Shown: positions 37,021 to 49,709, numbered from the stretch's first letter. The stretch: DNA of 64,000 nt from Dallia pectoralis (GCA_029465975.1 CM055747.1:13198838-13262837); one strand, 5' to 3'. Notes: generated by a model not told the origin, from the sequence alone. Made by a program: numbers and translations.

Positions 37021-37200
37021 CCACATCTGGATCTCCACATCTGGATCTCCTTACCTGGATCTCCTCACCTGGATCTCCACATCTGTATCTCCTCACCTGG
37101 ATCTCCTCACCTGGATCTCCACATCTGGATCTCCTCACCTGGATCTCCACATCTGGATCTCCTCACCTGGATCTCCACATCTGCATCTCCACATCTGGAT
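37021..37200. repeat. 14-bp minisatellite array
   Basis: About 13 units of CTCCACATCTGGAT alternating irregularly with CTCCTCACCTGGAT, all 14 bp, plus single variants (CTCCTTACC, ATCTGTAT, ATCTGCAT). Confidence 0.93.
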
Positions 37201-37994
37201 CACCAGCTTCCTTTGTTAAATCTACCTCCTCACTGTAAACATGCTCATCGTACAAATCCACTGAATAATCCTCAACACTGCATTTTACAGGCCTAATGCG
37301 GTCAGCAACAGGTCTATGAGGGCCTAATACAGACATTTCTACCATAACGGAATAGTTTTGCACTAAAATGATCCCAAAAGAAATTAAGTACTTTTAGAGA
37401 AAAAAACATACAAATTAAAACTCCAAGTCGAATCCGAGTCTCAGACTGAAATAATACAACAGTGCTAAACAATGTGGACATTTAGCATTTACATAAACGG
37501 TGTCTTTGCACAGTCTCAACAAATAATCGGAAACCTAAACCACGAGCCCAAAACCATTTAATTAGATCCTTGTTGTTCAGGCTCCATGTCGACCCCTCCA
37601 CTGTCACTCTTTCCCGCTCTCTTTCTCCGTTCCTCTCGCTCTCTCTATCCCTTGTTTACATGGCCACCGAGACTATTACCAACATGTTCCAGCTATGATG
37701 TAACATTTACAAGTCCTAGACTCCTTTCTTCCATCCATCTTTTCCTCCTCTCTCTCTCTGCAGTCGCTGCCTCCGCTCTCACTTTAATTGCTTGCAATTG
37801 TCAATTCCACTCTTTAATGGTTCTGACAGAACAGGGGGAAAAACAATTAAATGCCATAGCTAATCTTTTTTCTATTTCTCCGCTTTCCTAAGCGTTCCTG
37901 CTGCAAAGAGAAACAAACAAGTGCCAAGAAAAGAGAGAAAGGGAGGGAAGGTAAAGAAGGAGATAACTGCTTTTATGTAATCACAAAAGCAAAC
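37201..37994. other. unique spacer, no gene recognised
   Basis: Single-copy DNA with CT-rich short tracts near 37600-37640 and 37745-37760. A 101-codon frame (37586-37891) is low-complexity and unsupported. Confidence 0.5.
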
Positions 37995-39245
37995 AGGCTG
38001 ATGTAGGCTCTCTGTACAGGCTGATGTAGGCTATCTGTACAGGCTGATGTAGGCTATCTGTACAGGCTGATGTAGGCTCTCTGTACAGGCTGATGTAGGC
38101 TCTCTGTACAGGCTGATGTAGGCTATCTGTACAGGCTGATGTAGGCTATCTGTACAGGCTGATGTAGGCTCTCTGTACAGGCTGATGTAGGCTATCTGTA
38201 CAGGCTGATGTAGGCTCTCTGTACAGGCTGATGTAGGCTATCTGTACAGGCTGATGTAGGCTATCTGTACAGGCTGATGTAGGCTATCTGTACAGGCTGA
38301 TGTAGGCTATCTGTACAGGCTGATGTAGGCTATCTGTACAGGCTGATGTAGGCTCTCTGTACAGGCTGATGTAGGCTATCTGTACAGGCTGATGTAGGCT
38401 CTCTGTACAGGCTGATGTAGGCTATCTGTACAGGCTGATGTAGGCTATCTGTACAGGCTGATGTAGGCTCTCTGTACAGGCTGATGTAGGCTATCTGTAC
38501 AGGCTGATGTAGGCTATCTGTACAGGCTGATGTAGGCTATCTGTACAGGCTGATGTAGGCTATCTGTACAGGCTGATGTAGGCTATCTGTACAGGCTGAT
38601 GTAGGCTATCTGTACAGGCTGATGTAGGCTATCTGTACAGGCTGATGTAGGCTCTCTGTACAGGCTGATGTAGGCTCTCTGTACAGGCTGATGTAGGCTC
38701 TCTGTACAGGCTGATGTAGGCTATCTGTACAGGCTGATGTAGGCTCTCTGTACAGGCTGATGTAGGCTATCTGTACAGGCTGATGTAGGCTATCTGTACA
38801 GGCTGATGTAGGCTATCTGTACAGGCTATCTGTACAGGCTGATGTAGGCTATCTGTACAGGCTGATGTAGGCTATCTGTACAGGCTGATGTAGGCTATCT
38901 GTACAGGCTATCTGTACAGGCTGATGTAGGCTCTCTGTACAGGCTGATGTAGACTATCTGTACAGGCTGATGTAGGCTCTCTGTACAGGCTGATGTAGGC
39001 TATCTGTACAGGCTGATGTAGGCTATCTGTACAGGCTGATGTAGGCTCTCTGTACAGGCTGATGTAGGCTCTCTGTACAGGCTGATGTAGGCTATATGTA
39101 CAGGCTGATGTAGGCTCTCTGTACAGGCTGATGTAGGCTATCTATACAGGCTGATGTAGTCTCTGTACAGGCTGATGTAGGCTATCTGTACAGGCTGATG
39201 TAGGCTCTCTGTACAGGCTGATGTAGGCTCTCTGTACAGGCTGAT
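37995..39245. repeat. 23-bp minisatellite array
   Basis: About 54 units of AGGCTGATGTAGGCTATCTG then TAC, with A/C at one site (CTATCTG/CTCTCTG). Two deletions produce a doubled TACAGGCTATCTGTAC at about 38821 and 38901, 81 bp apart, within a copied block. Confidence 0.97.
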
Positions 39246-40488
39246 ACATTACGTTTGCCTTGCAATACAACTGGATGTCTGATAATACACTGTAAGCAAG
39301 GAAATGGTAAACACGTAATCCTCGATGCATCATGGGACGTCCGTTTGGTCAAATTCAGTCGTTTAATAACTACAAATCGCTATGACAAAAAATGCATCAA
39401 TCGACAAAAAATTGTCTAATGATGTCTGAGATATTGCATGTAGCAGTAACGTTTGTACAGTGGATTGCTATGGGCCGTATCTTGGTTTAAACAGCACACT
39501 TTTGCAACATTGTGGCAGGAGTGGCGCTAGTTATCTACTCTTATTTACCTGAACATGTGTACCAAATTTCATCACTCAAACAGATAAAAATAAACATTTG
39601 GACCACAAGCATCTCATTATGATCAAAATAAACGCTTTTTAAACGATTAGTCTAGCTTGTGTTAAACATATTTATGTTTTTCTTGATTAGTAAACATGTA
39701 ACAGACCTTACTCAAGTAAATGTTAATTGGTCAATAAATAAAGGGTACAGTGTCAATTCAAACAATTTTTGTAACCTGACGTTTTTTTGGTCTACACAGC
39801 TAGAGTTGCTCTAATTATATACAATACACTCTACTTATTCTAAAGGTATGCATATTAAATCCCTAAAACTGTGAATGTAATATTAACAATATCTGGTTGT
39901 TTATCTTGTCAATCTGAATATTTAATCTGTAAATTGAATTATTACATTTTAATGTTTGATGATGATTCCCCGTGGTGTAATAATTCACTGAAATCTGATG
40001 AGATTATATCATAGGGAATGAGTCCGAGACTACTGCAGTGACGGTATGCATTCAATACACCCTTGGGCTATTGTAAGAATGCTATCTTATTTCTAGACAA
40101 ATTGCATCAAAACAGCCTGGTCTCAAGTAGAGGACAGGAACATGTAGTCTGTCACTCTGGGCTGGAAGGAAACGTGTGGACTCGCCTCATCCAATCATAC
40201 CATATGATGAGAAACAATAAGAGCCCGTTGACTGCTGGCTATGTATCAGGCATGGACACATCAGAATAACATTGTACATTATGATAACATATTACAATGT
40301 GTCTGCGTGAGGACGCCTGTGTGATTCACATTACAGACTGTATATCCTCGCTCCACACGGAGTGCCAGACACAGCCTTCAGTGTTCTGAGGTTCACCCCA
40401 ATCAGGAGATTCCAACCTCTGTGTTTAAACGTGGAGTCGGCTGGTATCATCTCTGTCTGGCCTCCATGCAAGTGAATATATCATTAAG
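39246..40488. other. unique AT-rich DNA, no gene recognised
   Basis: About 1.2 kb of single-copy AT-rich sequence. No coding or transposon signal recognised. Confidence 0.5.
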
Positions 40489-43364
40489 ATGTATCATGTC
40501 CCTGTCCTGGTCCAGTGCTCTCTCACTGCACCTGTCTGTCCTTCTAATGTATCATGTCCCTGTCCTGGTCCAGTGCTCTCTCACTGCACCTGTCTGTCCT
40601 TCTAATGTATCATGTCTCTGTCCTGGTCCAGTGCTCTCTCACTGCACCTGTCTGTCCTTCTAATGTATCATGTCCCTGTCCTGGTCCAGTGCTCTCTCAC
40701 TGCACCTGTCTGTCCTTCTAATGTATCATGTCCCTGTCCTGGTCCAGTGCTCTCTCACTGCACCTGTCTGTCCTTCTAATGTATCATGTCCCTGTCCTGG
40801 TCCAGTGCTCTCTCACTGGATCTGTCTGTCCTTCTAATGTATCATGTCTCTGTCCTGGTCCAGTGCTCTCTCACTGCACCTGTCTGTCCTTCTAATGTAT
40901 CATGTCTCTGTCCTGGTCCAGTGCTCTCTCACTGCACCTGTCTGTCCTTCTAATGTATCATCCACATGTCTCTGTCCTGGTCCAGTTCTCTCTCACTGCA
41001 TCTGTCTGTCCTTCTAATGTATCATGTCTCTGTCCTGGTCCAGTGCTCTCTCACTGCACCTGTCTGTCCTTCTAATGTATCATCCACATGTCTCTGTCCT
41101 GGTCCAGTGCTGTCTCACTGCACCTGTCTGTCCTACTAATGTATCATGTCCCTGTCCTGGTCCAGTGCTCTCTCACTGCACCTGTCTGTCCTTCTAATGT
41201 ATCATGTCCCTGTCCTGGTCCAGTGCTCTCTCACTGCACCTGTCTGTCCTTCTAATGTATCATGTCTCTGTCCTGGTCCAGTGCTCTCTCACTGCACCTG
41301 TCTGTCCTTCTAATGTATCATGTCCCTGTCCTGGTCCAGTGCTCTCTCACTGCACCTGTCTGTCCTTCTAATGTATCATGTCCCTGTCCTGGTCCAGTGC
41401 TCTCTCACTGCACCTGTCTGTCCTTCTAATGTATCATGTCCCTGTCCTGGTCCAGTGCTCTCTCACTGCACCTGTCTGTCCTTCTAATGTATCATGTCTC
41501 TGTCCTGGTCCAGTGCTCTCTCACTGCACCTGTCTGTCCTTCTAATGTATCATGTCTCTGTCCTGGTCCAGTGCTCTCTCACTGCACCTGTCTGTCCTTC
41601 TAATGTATCATGTCCCTGTCCTGGTCCAGTGCTCTCTCACTGGATCTGTCTGTCCTTCTAATGTATCATGTCTCTGTCCTGGTCCAGTGCTCTCTCACTG
41701 GATCTGTCTGTCCTTCTAATGTATCATGTCCCTGTCCTGGTCCAGTGCTCTCTCACTGGATCTGTCTGTCCTTCTAATGTATCATGTCCCTGTCCTGGTC
41801 CAGTGCTCTCTCACTGCACCTGTCTGTCCTTCTAATGTATCATGTCTCTGTCCTGGTCCAGTACTCTCTCACTGCACCTGTCTGTCCTTCTAATGTATCA
41901 TGTCCCTGTCCTGGTCCAGTGCTCTCTCACTGCACCTGTCTGTCCTTCTAATGTATCATGTCCCTGTCCTGGTCCAGTGCTCTCTCACTGCACCTGTCTG
42001 TCCTTCTAATGTATCATGTCCCTGTCCTGGTCCAGTGCTCTCTCACTGCACCTGTCTGTCCTTCTAATGTATCATGTCTCTGTCCTGGTCCAGTGCTCTC
42101 TCACTGCACCTGTCTGTCCTTCTAATGTATCATGTCTCTGTCCTGGTCCAGTGCTCTCTCACTGCACCTGTCTGTCCTTCTAATGTATCATGTCCCTGTC
42201 CTGGTCCAGTGCTCTCTCACTGGATCTGTCTGTCCTTCTAATGTATCATGTCTCTGTCCTGGTCCAGTGCTCTCTCACTGGATCTGTCTGTCCTTCTAAT
42301 GTATCATGTCCCTGTCCTGGTCCAGTGCTCTCTCACTGGATCTGTCTGTCCTTCTAATGTATCATGTCCCTGTCCTGGTCCAGTGCTCTCTCACTGCACC
42401 TGTCTGTCCTTCTAATGTATCATGTCTCTGTCCTGGTCCAGTACTCTCTCACTGCACCTGTCTGTCCTTCTAATGTATCATGTCCCTGTCCTGGTCCAGT
42501 GCTCTCTCACTGCACCTGTCTGTCCTTCTAATGTATCATGTCCCTGTCCTGGTCCAGTGCTCTCTCACTGGATCTGTCTGTCCTTCTAATGTATCATGTC
42601 TCTGTCCTGGTCCAGTGCTCTCTCACTGGATCTGTCTGTCCTTCTAATGTATCATGTCCCTGTCCTGGTCCAGTGCTCTCTCACTGGATCTGTCTGTCCT
42701 TCTAATGTATCATGTCTCTGTCCTGGTCCAGTGCTCTCTCACTGCACCTGTCTGTCCTTCTAATGTATCATGTCCCTGTCCTGGTCCAGTGCTCTCTCAC
42801 TGCACCTGTCTGTCCTTCTAATGTATCATGTCCCTGTCCTGGTCCAGTGCTCTCTCACTGCACCTGTCTGTCCTTCTAATGTATCATGTCCCTGTCCTGG
42901 TCCAGTGCTCTCTCACTGCACCTGTCTGTCCTTCTAATGTATCATGTCCCTGTCCTGGTCCAGTGCTCTCTCACTGGATCTGTCTGTCCTTCTAATGTAT
43001 CATGTCTCTGTCCTGGTCCAGTGCTCTCTCACTGGATCTGTCTGTCCTTCTAATGTATCATGTCCCTGTCCTGGTCCAGTGCTCTCTCACTGGATCTGTC
43101 TGTCCTTCTAATGTATCATGTCTCTGTCCTGGTCCAGTGCTCTCTCACTGCACCTGTCTGTCCTTCTAATGTATCATGTCCCTGTCCTGGTCCAGTACTC
43201 TCTCACTGCACCTGTCTGTCCTTCTAATGTATCATCCACATGTCTTTGTCCTGGTCCAGTGCTCTCTCACTGCACCTGTCTACCCTTCTAATGTATCATG
43301 TCTCTGTCCTGGTCCAGTGCTTTCTCACTGCACCTGTCTGTTCTTCTAATGTATCATCCACATG
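40489..43364. repeat. 58-bp minisatellite array with a 580-bp higher-order unit
   Basis: About 49 units containing ATGTATCATGTCCCTGTCCT, GGTCCAGTGCTCTCTCACTG and CACCTGTCTGTCCTTCTA. Units differ at CCCTG/CTCTG and CACCTG/GATCTG, with rare GTACTC. Ten consecutive units at 41314-41893 show the same variant order as the next ten at 41894-42473, including the GTACTC unit in last place. Three longer units with CATCCACATG lie near 40962, 41080 and 43231, with another CATCCACATG at the right boundary. It ends directly beside the Tc1 remnant. Confidence 0.97.
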
Positions 43365-43944
43365 TAATATGCTGTTGGTGTCTCTAAAACAGCACATACT
43401 CACCGAGACCTGGACCTGGACGAGACCCATGAAGGTGTTCTGTGGTACCTGGCACAAAGACATTAGCAGCAGGTCCCTCAAGTCTTGTACGTTCCCAAGT
43501 GGAGTCGCTGTGGATCGGACCTGTCTGTCCAGCACATCTCACAGACGCTCAATCAGATTGAATTCTGGGGGATTTGGAGGCCGGGGCAACACAGTGACCT
43601 CTTCATTATGTTCCTCAAACCATTCCTGAATAATGTGTGTCGTGTGGCAACAGAAACCTCAATTGCCATTATGGGATGTATCTGCTCTGCAAGATGTTTG
43701 GCACATGTCAAATTGACGACCACATGAATTAGCGGACCCAGGGGTTCTCCGCAGAACATCGCCCAGAGATTCACACTTCCTCCAACAGCTTGTCGTCCTC
43801 TCATAGTAAATCCTGGTGCCATCACTTTTGAAGGGTTTCTAAGAGACAACAGGACTCATCTGACAAGCCAGCCTTCTTTCACTTCTCGTATGTCTTGTTC
43901 AGACACGCACGTACCATTGCAGATACGGCGGACAGGGGTCAATA

Positions 43945-44008
43945 AGGTCAGTGATCAGTCTGTGATTGGTCTGTGATCGGTCTGTGGTCGGTCTGTGGTC
44001 GGTCTTTT
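43945..44008. repeat. short 11-bp GGTCTGTGATC-type repeat
   Basis: Four to five units of GTCTGTGATCG or GTCTGTGGTCG inside the Tc1 remnant, in the disrupted stretch between the DNA-binding and catalytic parts. Confidence 0.8.
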
Positions 44009-44183
44009 GCTGCTCAGCCCGTTATGCAGCAGGATGTGATGTAATGTGTGTTGTGTCTACTGTAACCATCAGTAGACTTTTTTTTCAATTTGGACCAGAC
44101 AAGTGAGCCTTCGTTTCCCTCGCCCATCACTGAGCCTTGGGCGCCGAACAGCCTGTCACCGGTTTGTGGTTTGTCCCTCCTCT

Positions 44184-44613
44184 GACCACTGTTGGTAGGT
44201 ACTCACCACTGCTGACTGGGAGAACCCCACAAGCCTTACTGTTCCAGACCACTGTTGGTAGGTACTCACCACAGCTGACTGGGAGAACCACACAAGCCTT
44301 ACTGTTCCAGACCACTGTTGGTAGGTACTCACCACAGCTGACTGGGAGAACCCCACAAGCCTTACTGTTCCAGACCACTGTTGGTAGGTACTCACCACAG
44401 CTGACTGGGAGAACCACACAAGCCTTACTGTTCCAGACCACTGTTGGTAGGTACTCACCACTGCTGACTGGGAGAACCCCACAAGCCTTACTGTTCCAGA
44501 CCACTGTTGGTAGGTACTCACCACGGCTGACTGGGAGCACCCCACAAGCCTTACTGTTCCAGACCACTGTTGGTAGGTACTCACCACTGCTGACTGGGAG
44601 AACCCCACAAGCC
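44184..44613. repeat. 63-bp minisatellite inside the transposase DNA-binding domain
   Basis: Seven copies, the last incomplete, of a 63-bp unit containing GACCACTGTTGGTAGGTACT, CACCACAGCTGACTGGGAGA and ACCCCACAAGCCTTACTGTT. Complemented, each unit encodes 21 residues including VGFSQSAVVSTYQQWSG. The multiple-of-3 length keeps several frames open. Variants (CACTGC/CACAGC/CACGGC; AACCCC/AACCAC/CACCCC) distinguish the copies. Confidence 0.95.
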
Positions 44614-44680
44614 ATATTAGTAATGCTCTGACCCAGTCGTCTGGCCGTAACAATCTGGGAAAACATGTGTGGGCAACAAT

Positions 44681-45323
44681 GAACAAAAAAGGGGTTTGTG
44701 ATGAAATGAGGGAGCGGGTGTTGGATTCAGTGGCATGGTTGGCTGCCGTACCAGAACATGACAGTACCTCCCCCTTAAGGTGCAGCACCCGCTGCAAGAC
44801 AAGAAAAACTAAATCCGGAAGGGGGGGGGGCTGGTTAAGACCAAAGGCGACAGGCCGATGCATTAGCGAAACCCACAGAGCTGTAGGAAAAGTGTTCTGC
44901 GAGTCACCAAAACAGCTAAACCTGTTAAATATATTCCTTTTTCTAGGAACACAACCGATCTTATAGTGGAATTGATTAATTATGCAACCCGTTTCAATGT
45001 TAATTGTTTATTGTTTACACAGATAGCTTCCAGAGCGTTACAGCCTAACTCTTTTCCAGGGTTATCTCAAATACAAAATGCCTGCAGGCTGTCTTATTTT
45101 CACTAACAGGAAGTAAAACACAGAATATAGGCATTTTCTATAGAACATAAGTAAATGTCTTGGTGACAGCGCCACCCCTGCTATATGGTCAATATAAGCA
45201 TTACACATTCCTGTATTTCCTCCAATTAATACCTTAAAAACTAATTGCGAGAGAACATCATACATTTATCTAATACTGTGAATGAATACTGCACAAGCCC
45301 AGATGGAGAAATAAACATGTAAA
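44681..45323. other. unique spacer with a possible LTR-element scrap
   Basis: Single-copy DNA. At about 44755-44785, ACATGACAGTACCTCCCCCT then TAAGGTGCAGC resembles the LTR end plus polypurine junction of the elements at 19680 and 53170 (GTGACAGTACCCCCCACTTA), but no LTR body is recognisable. A G run lies at 44820-44830. Confidence 0.4.
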
Positions 45324-46245
45324 TGCTGGAGCTGGGACCCATATCTGGTTCTGGAGCTGGACCCACTGATGTTTATGCATATCTGGTTCTGGAGCTGGGA
45401 CCCACTGATGTTTATGCATATCTGGTTCTGGAGCTGGGACCCACTGATGTTTATGCATATCTGGTTCTGGAGCTGGGACCCACTGATGTTTATACATATC
45501 TGGTTCTGGAGCTGGGACCCACTGACGTTTATACATATCTGGTTCTGGAGCTGGGACCCACTGATGTTTATGCATATCTGGTTCTGGAGCTGGGACCCAC
45601 TGATGTTCATGCATATCTGGTTCTGGAGCTGGGACCCACTGACGTTTATACATATCTGGTTCTGGAGCTGGGACCCACTGATGTTTATGCATATCTGGTT
45701 CTGGAGCTGGGACCCACTGATGTTTATACATATCTGGTTCTGGAGCTGGGACCCACTGACGTTTATACATATCTGGTTCTGGAGCTGGGACCCACTGATG
45801 TTTATACATATCTGGTTCTGGAGCTGGACCCACTGATGTTTATGCATATCTGGTTCTGGAGCTGGGACCCACTGATGTTTATACATATCTGGTTCTGGAG
45901 CTGGGACCCACTGATGTTTATGCATATCTGGTTCTGGAGCTGGGACCCACTGATGTTTATACATATCTGGTTCTGGAGCTGGGACCCACTGATGTTTATG
46001 CATATCTGGTTCTGGAGCTGGGACCCACTGATGTTTATGCATATCTGGTTCTGGAGCTGGGACCCACTGATGTTTATACATATCTGGTTCTGGAGCTGGG
46101 ACCCACTGATGTTTATGCATATCTGGTTCTGGAGCTGGGACCCACTGATGTTTATACATATCTGGTTCTAGAGCTGGGACCCACTGACGTTTATACATAT
46201 CTGGTTCTGGAGCTGGGACCCACTGATGTTTATGCATATCTGGTT
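45324..46245. repeat. 39-bp minisatellite array
   Basis: About 23 units of GTTCTGGAGCTGGGACCCAC then TGATGTTTATGCATATCTG. TGCATA/TACATA and TGATG/TGACG variants alternate, and two units (near 45354 and 45827) are one G short (GCTGGACCC). The multiple-of-3 unit gives 282- and 323-codon artefact frames on the two strands. Confidence 0.97.
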
Positions 46246-46437
46246 AAGTAACATTTTACCAAAACATATTTTTACTTGTGAAAAACATGTATAATATAAG
46301 CAACAAAAGATGAACATGCATTCGTATTATTTAATGTAATGTGTATACAATTTTTCAAAGATTTTATATAATCAGTTTTTTATATGCACTTTTCTCTGTA
46401 ATAACCTTTGGAAGTAATTCACATATGCTTTGGTTTA

Positions 46438-47087
46438 TTCAGTGCCTGTTATATTTACCTAAATGTGAACATATATGCCCTAACTACTCAGTATCTGTTA
46501 TATTTACCTAAATGTGAACATATATGCCCTAACTACTCAGTATCTGTTATATTTACCTAAATGTGAACATATATGCTCTAACTACTCAATGTCTGTTACA
46601 TTTACCAAAATGTGAACATATATGCCCTAACTACTCAATGTCTGTTACATTTACCAAAATGTGAACATATATGCCCTAACTACTCAATGTCTGTTACATT
46701 TACCAAAATGTGAACATATATGCCCTAACTACTCAATGTCTGTTACATTTACCTAAATGTGAACATATATGCTCTAACTACTCAGAGCCTGTTACATTTA
46801 CCTAAATGTGAACATATATGCCCTAACTACTGAGAGCCTGTTACATTTACCTAAATGTGAACATATATGCTCTAACTACTCAGTATCTGTTACATTTACC
46901 TAAATGTGAACATATATGCCCTAACTACTCAGTGCCTGTTACATTTACCTAAATGTGAACATATATGCTCTAACTACTCAGTGCCTGTTACATTTACCTA
47001 AATGTGAACATATATGCCCTAACTACTCAGTGCCTGTTACATTTACCTAAATGTGAACATATATCCCCTAACTACTCAGTGCCTGTT
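46438..47087. repeat. 49-bp minisatellite array
   Basis: About 13 units containing GTTACATTTACCTAAATGTG, AACATATATGCCCTAACTAC and TCAGTGCCT. A run of units at about 46590-46740 shares ACCAAAATG and CAATGTC, showing local block copying. Confidence 0.96.
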
Positions 47088-47984
47088 GTCAGCCCCTTGT
47101 CTAACGACTGCTAGCTCCCTTGACTTTGTTCCTGGTCTAGATTCTTTCTGATGAACCTTGCTGTCCCCAGACCTGCTGAGAGGTTCCATTGGGAATAATT
47201 GTCTCCATCCCCATTTCAATAGCTTCATAGCAAAACCATTATCAAGCAGGTGCTATGCCACCTGCTAGCAGTGCTCCATCTGAACGTGTGTTACTTCACT
47301 CCATCCAGCCCATTAAAGACAAAAGGTGAACATGTTAGTATTTCTAGCCAGAAACCATGACACTTGAGCTTGTTTTGAGTTGTAAACACTGTCTGTCATT
47401 GTAAAACCGCTAGTAGTCCCTTATAAAAGCTTTGGTGTCGTCTTTTTGATCAAACTTAACCAGTCCCATTAAAAAAATGGTATACTTCGTTATCTCGTTA
47501 TCTAAGAAATTGTGTTCATTGAACTCTTTTGGTTTTTGAATGTACAAATTAAAATGTGTGTTATCCTATAAATCCATTGTTCAGTATTTCTCTGTAAAGG
47601 TCTGTAAACAACTTCATTATTTAATAACAGCATTTGAAACATTTTATTTGTCTACTGTGGCTATTATTACCTAATCAGAAAAAAGTAATTAATTTTTTGA
47701 AGTTGCTGAAGTCCAGGCAGGTAATTAGCCTCAGCTTAGGCAGTACAAAAGAAGACTGGACCTCTGATTTTCTGAGGCAACAGGTAGGCAGTATTTAAAT
47801 AAATATCTTAATACTGTTTTCGTGGAAATGAATACATGTGTTCCCCTGGAAGTATAGTGATTAACTAATGTTCCTGTTTGCGGAAGCGAGATTGAATCAC
47901 AATGCCTGCTCAACGTCGTGATGGACGATGGCTGGGTCTATTGGCCCAACCCTAATACTGACCCCTAGTGGGCTGAGCGGGAAC
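47088..47984. other. unique AT-rich spacer
   Basis: Single-copy DNA leading into the Gypsy pol remnant. The last 80 bp or so may already belong to that element, but I cannot place them. Confidence 0.5.
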
Positions 47985-49695
47985 TACGCCGTGCACAACT
48001 GGTCACAACCGGAGACGATTAAAGACCTACAGTGATTTCTTGGTTTTGCCAAATACACCGACAGTGCCAAAGAACTTCTGCACCCTTCTGCTTTCAGCAG
48101 TTCAAAATCTGCGATGAACTGGCCCAGGCCTAGCACAATTCTAGCATCTCAAACAACGATTCACCTCAGTGCCCGCTCTCTGCCAACCTGATCCGCCTCT
48201 CCCATATTGTTTTGGAGAAGTCTCAGCGGTGGGTGTAGGGGCTGCCCAGTCCCAGCGGTCAGGCACTCTGTTCTAGCTTGTGCCCTTTTACATGCAAACT
48301 GAACACAACTATAACTGTGTAAAAACACAGAGCTTTTAGAAATGAAATTAGCAAATGGAGGAATGGCGGTATTGGCTGAAGGCGTTTGAGCCTCTCATCT
48401 TGGTTTAACCAGACCACCGATGCCAAACTCCTCTCCTCACGCCAACTACACATTGTCGTAGATCTCCGGAAAAACGAATGTTAATGCAGATTCTCTCTCA
48501 CGAGTCATTTGATTTGCATAGTTGGACCAAGTCAGTGGGAACTTCAAAACATCGTTCAGGACCTTCGTAACGACCCCGCTCCCTCCGAAGTCCCTCTCAG
48601 CCAGACACATGTCCCAGCTGCAGTCCGACCCCAGCTCATGAAAGGGTGTCGTGCCCCTCTAGGTCCCGGGTATCCTGGCATCTCTTCCACTACACTGCTT
48701 CTCCCCCGCCGCTACTGCTGGTCCTTCCTTGATCATCCATGAACCCTTTCTGCCCAGTCTGTGCACAGACCCCTTAGCATCTGTCAATAGGCCCTATAGA
48801 CCCTGGTTAAGAATTGCAATGGATTACATCACAGACTTACATTCATCTGCTGGATACACCACCACCATCCCTGTAGTCATGGACCGTATTTTACAAAATG
48901 TGTGTCTTCAACTGATCATCCGCCTGCTTGTGATCCCAGGGGAACTAAATGTCTGATAGAGGTCCCCATTTCATCTCAAGTATGGAAGGCCTTCTGTGAT
49001 TGGCTGAGGATCTCGGTCAGCCTCTCCTTCGGGTACCACCTCCAGTCCAATGGTCAGTGTGAACAACTCAATCAGGAGAACGTTTCTTCGGCAACAGTGT
49101 TTCAATTCCTCCCGTGGGTGGAGTACGTGCTGAAGGCCTCTGTTCACTCCTCCTTCTGACCTATGCCTTCTCAGTGGGTAGGTTATCAGAACCACTACTC
49201 CCATTGGAGGGACTGATCCTGGGCCAGTTCCTGAGTGGTTCAGACACAGCAAGCAGGTATGGGAGACAGCCCATCAACACCTTGAGCAGGCATACCAGAT
49301 CCAGAAGGTGCCAGCCGACCGGCTTTGCCGACCCACTCAGCGCCCTGATCCCGGTCAGCGGTTCTGGCTGTTGATCCGAAACATCCGGCTTTATCTTCCC
49401 AGAGAGGGTTCTGTCCACGGTACATTAGTCACATTTACTCTCTTATGTTCTGTCTACAGTCACACCGCCAGTACCAATACCACCTGACCATGTCTGTGCA
49501 TAATAGCTCCATCCTCTGGTTGCACCAAAACCTGCCCCCACTGCTGACGGAACATCCTGGACTCATGGAGGCATAAAGGCTAGCTGCAGTACATGAAACG
49601 GGTCAGAGGAGTGGTCCCGGGTTTCAGCCGGAGATGACCTTGAACCTGCCCTAATTCCAGAGATTGTCCAGAGAGCACTCCTTTACGGCCCTGTG
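47985..49695 (+). pseudogene. Ty3/Gypsy (chromodomain, sushi-like) pol remnant
   Basis: Pieces lie in normal pol order on the plus strand but in changing frames. At about 48015-48055, IKDLQ-stop-FLGFAKY ends the reverse transcriptase. RNase H is reduced to a QRTSAPFCF-like scrap near 48070 and EEWRYWLKAFEPLIL near 48357. NVNADSLSR closes RNase H near 48478. VPAAVRPQLM starts the integrase zinc-binding region near 48615. In the integrase core RPWLRIAMDYITDL holds the first Asp (about 48800-48842). SDRGPHFISS holds the second Asp in another frame (about 48953). GYHLQSNGQCEQLNQE holds the Glu (about 49030-49078), and FLPWVEYV follows. A chromodomain-like tail (GSEEWSRVSAGDDLEPALIP) lies near 49600-49660. 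Stops and shifts make the copy dead. The 52-bp array begins about 15 bp later. Confidence 0.88.
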
Positions 49696-49709
49696 GACGA
49701 CCTCCTGAG

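Larger units (their letters stand above)
43400..44680 (-). pseudogene. Tc1/mariner transposase remnant with an internal minisatellite
   Basis: On the minus strand the parts follow Tc1-like transposase order. Near 44660-44615, QIVTARRLGQSIT is the first helix-turn-helix. Next come the tandem repeats of a VGFSQSAVVSTYQQWS segment, the second half of the DNA-binding domain. RRPRLSDGRGKRRL follows near 44140-44090, then a disrupted stretch. Near 43840-43740, MAPGFTMRGRQAVGGSVNLW and AMFCGEPLGP lie in the catalytic domain. Near 43560-43535 the NSPDLNPIEHLWD motif has decayed to NSPEFNLIERL plus a stop where tryptophan belongs. DVLDRQVRSTATP and QDLRDLLLMSLCQVPQNTF close the C-terminus. Stops and frameshifts make it non-functional. 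I did not find its terminal inverted repeats; the 58-bp array abuts its 3' end. Confidence 0.88.

Noticed and set aside
45266..46237. 323-codon minus frame with QNQICINISGSQL-like repeats
   Set aside because: Artefact of the 39-bp array; the opposite strand is open as well.
48259..49425. Minus-strand frames of 60-93 codons over the Gypsy remnant
   Set aside because: They are antisense shadows of the recognisable plus-strand pol pieces.
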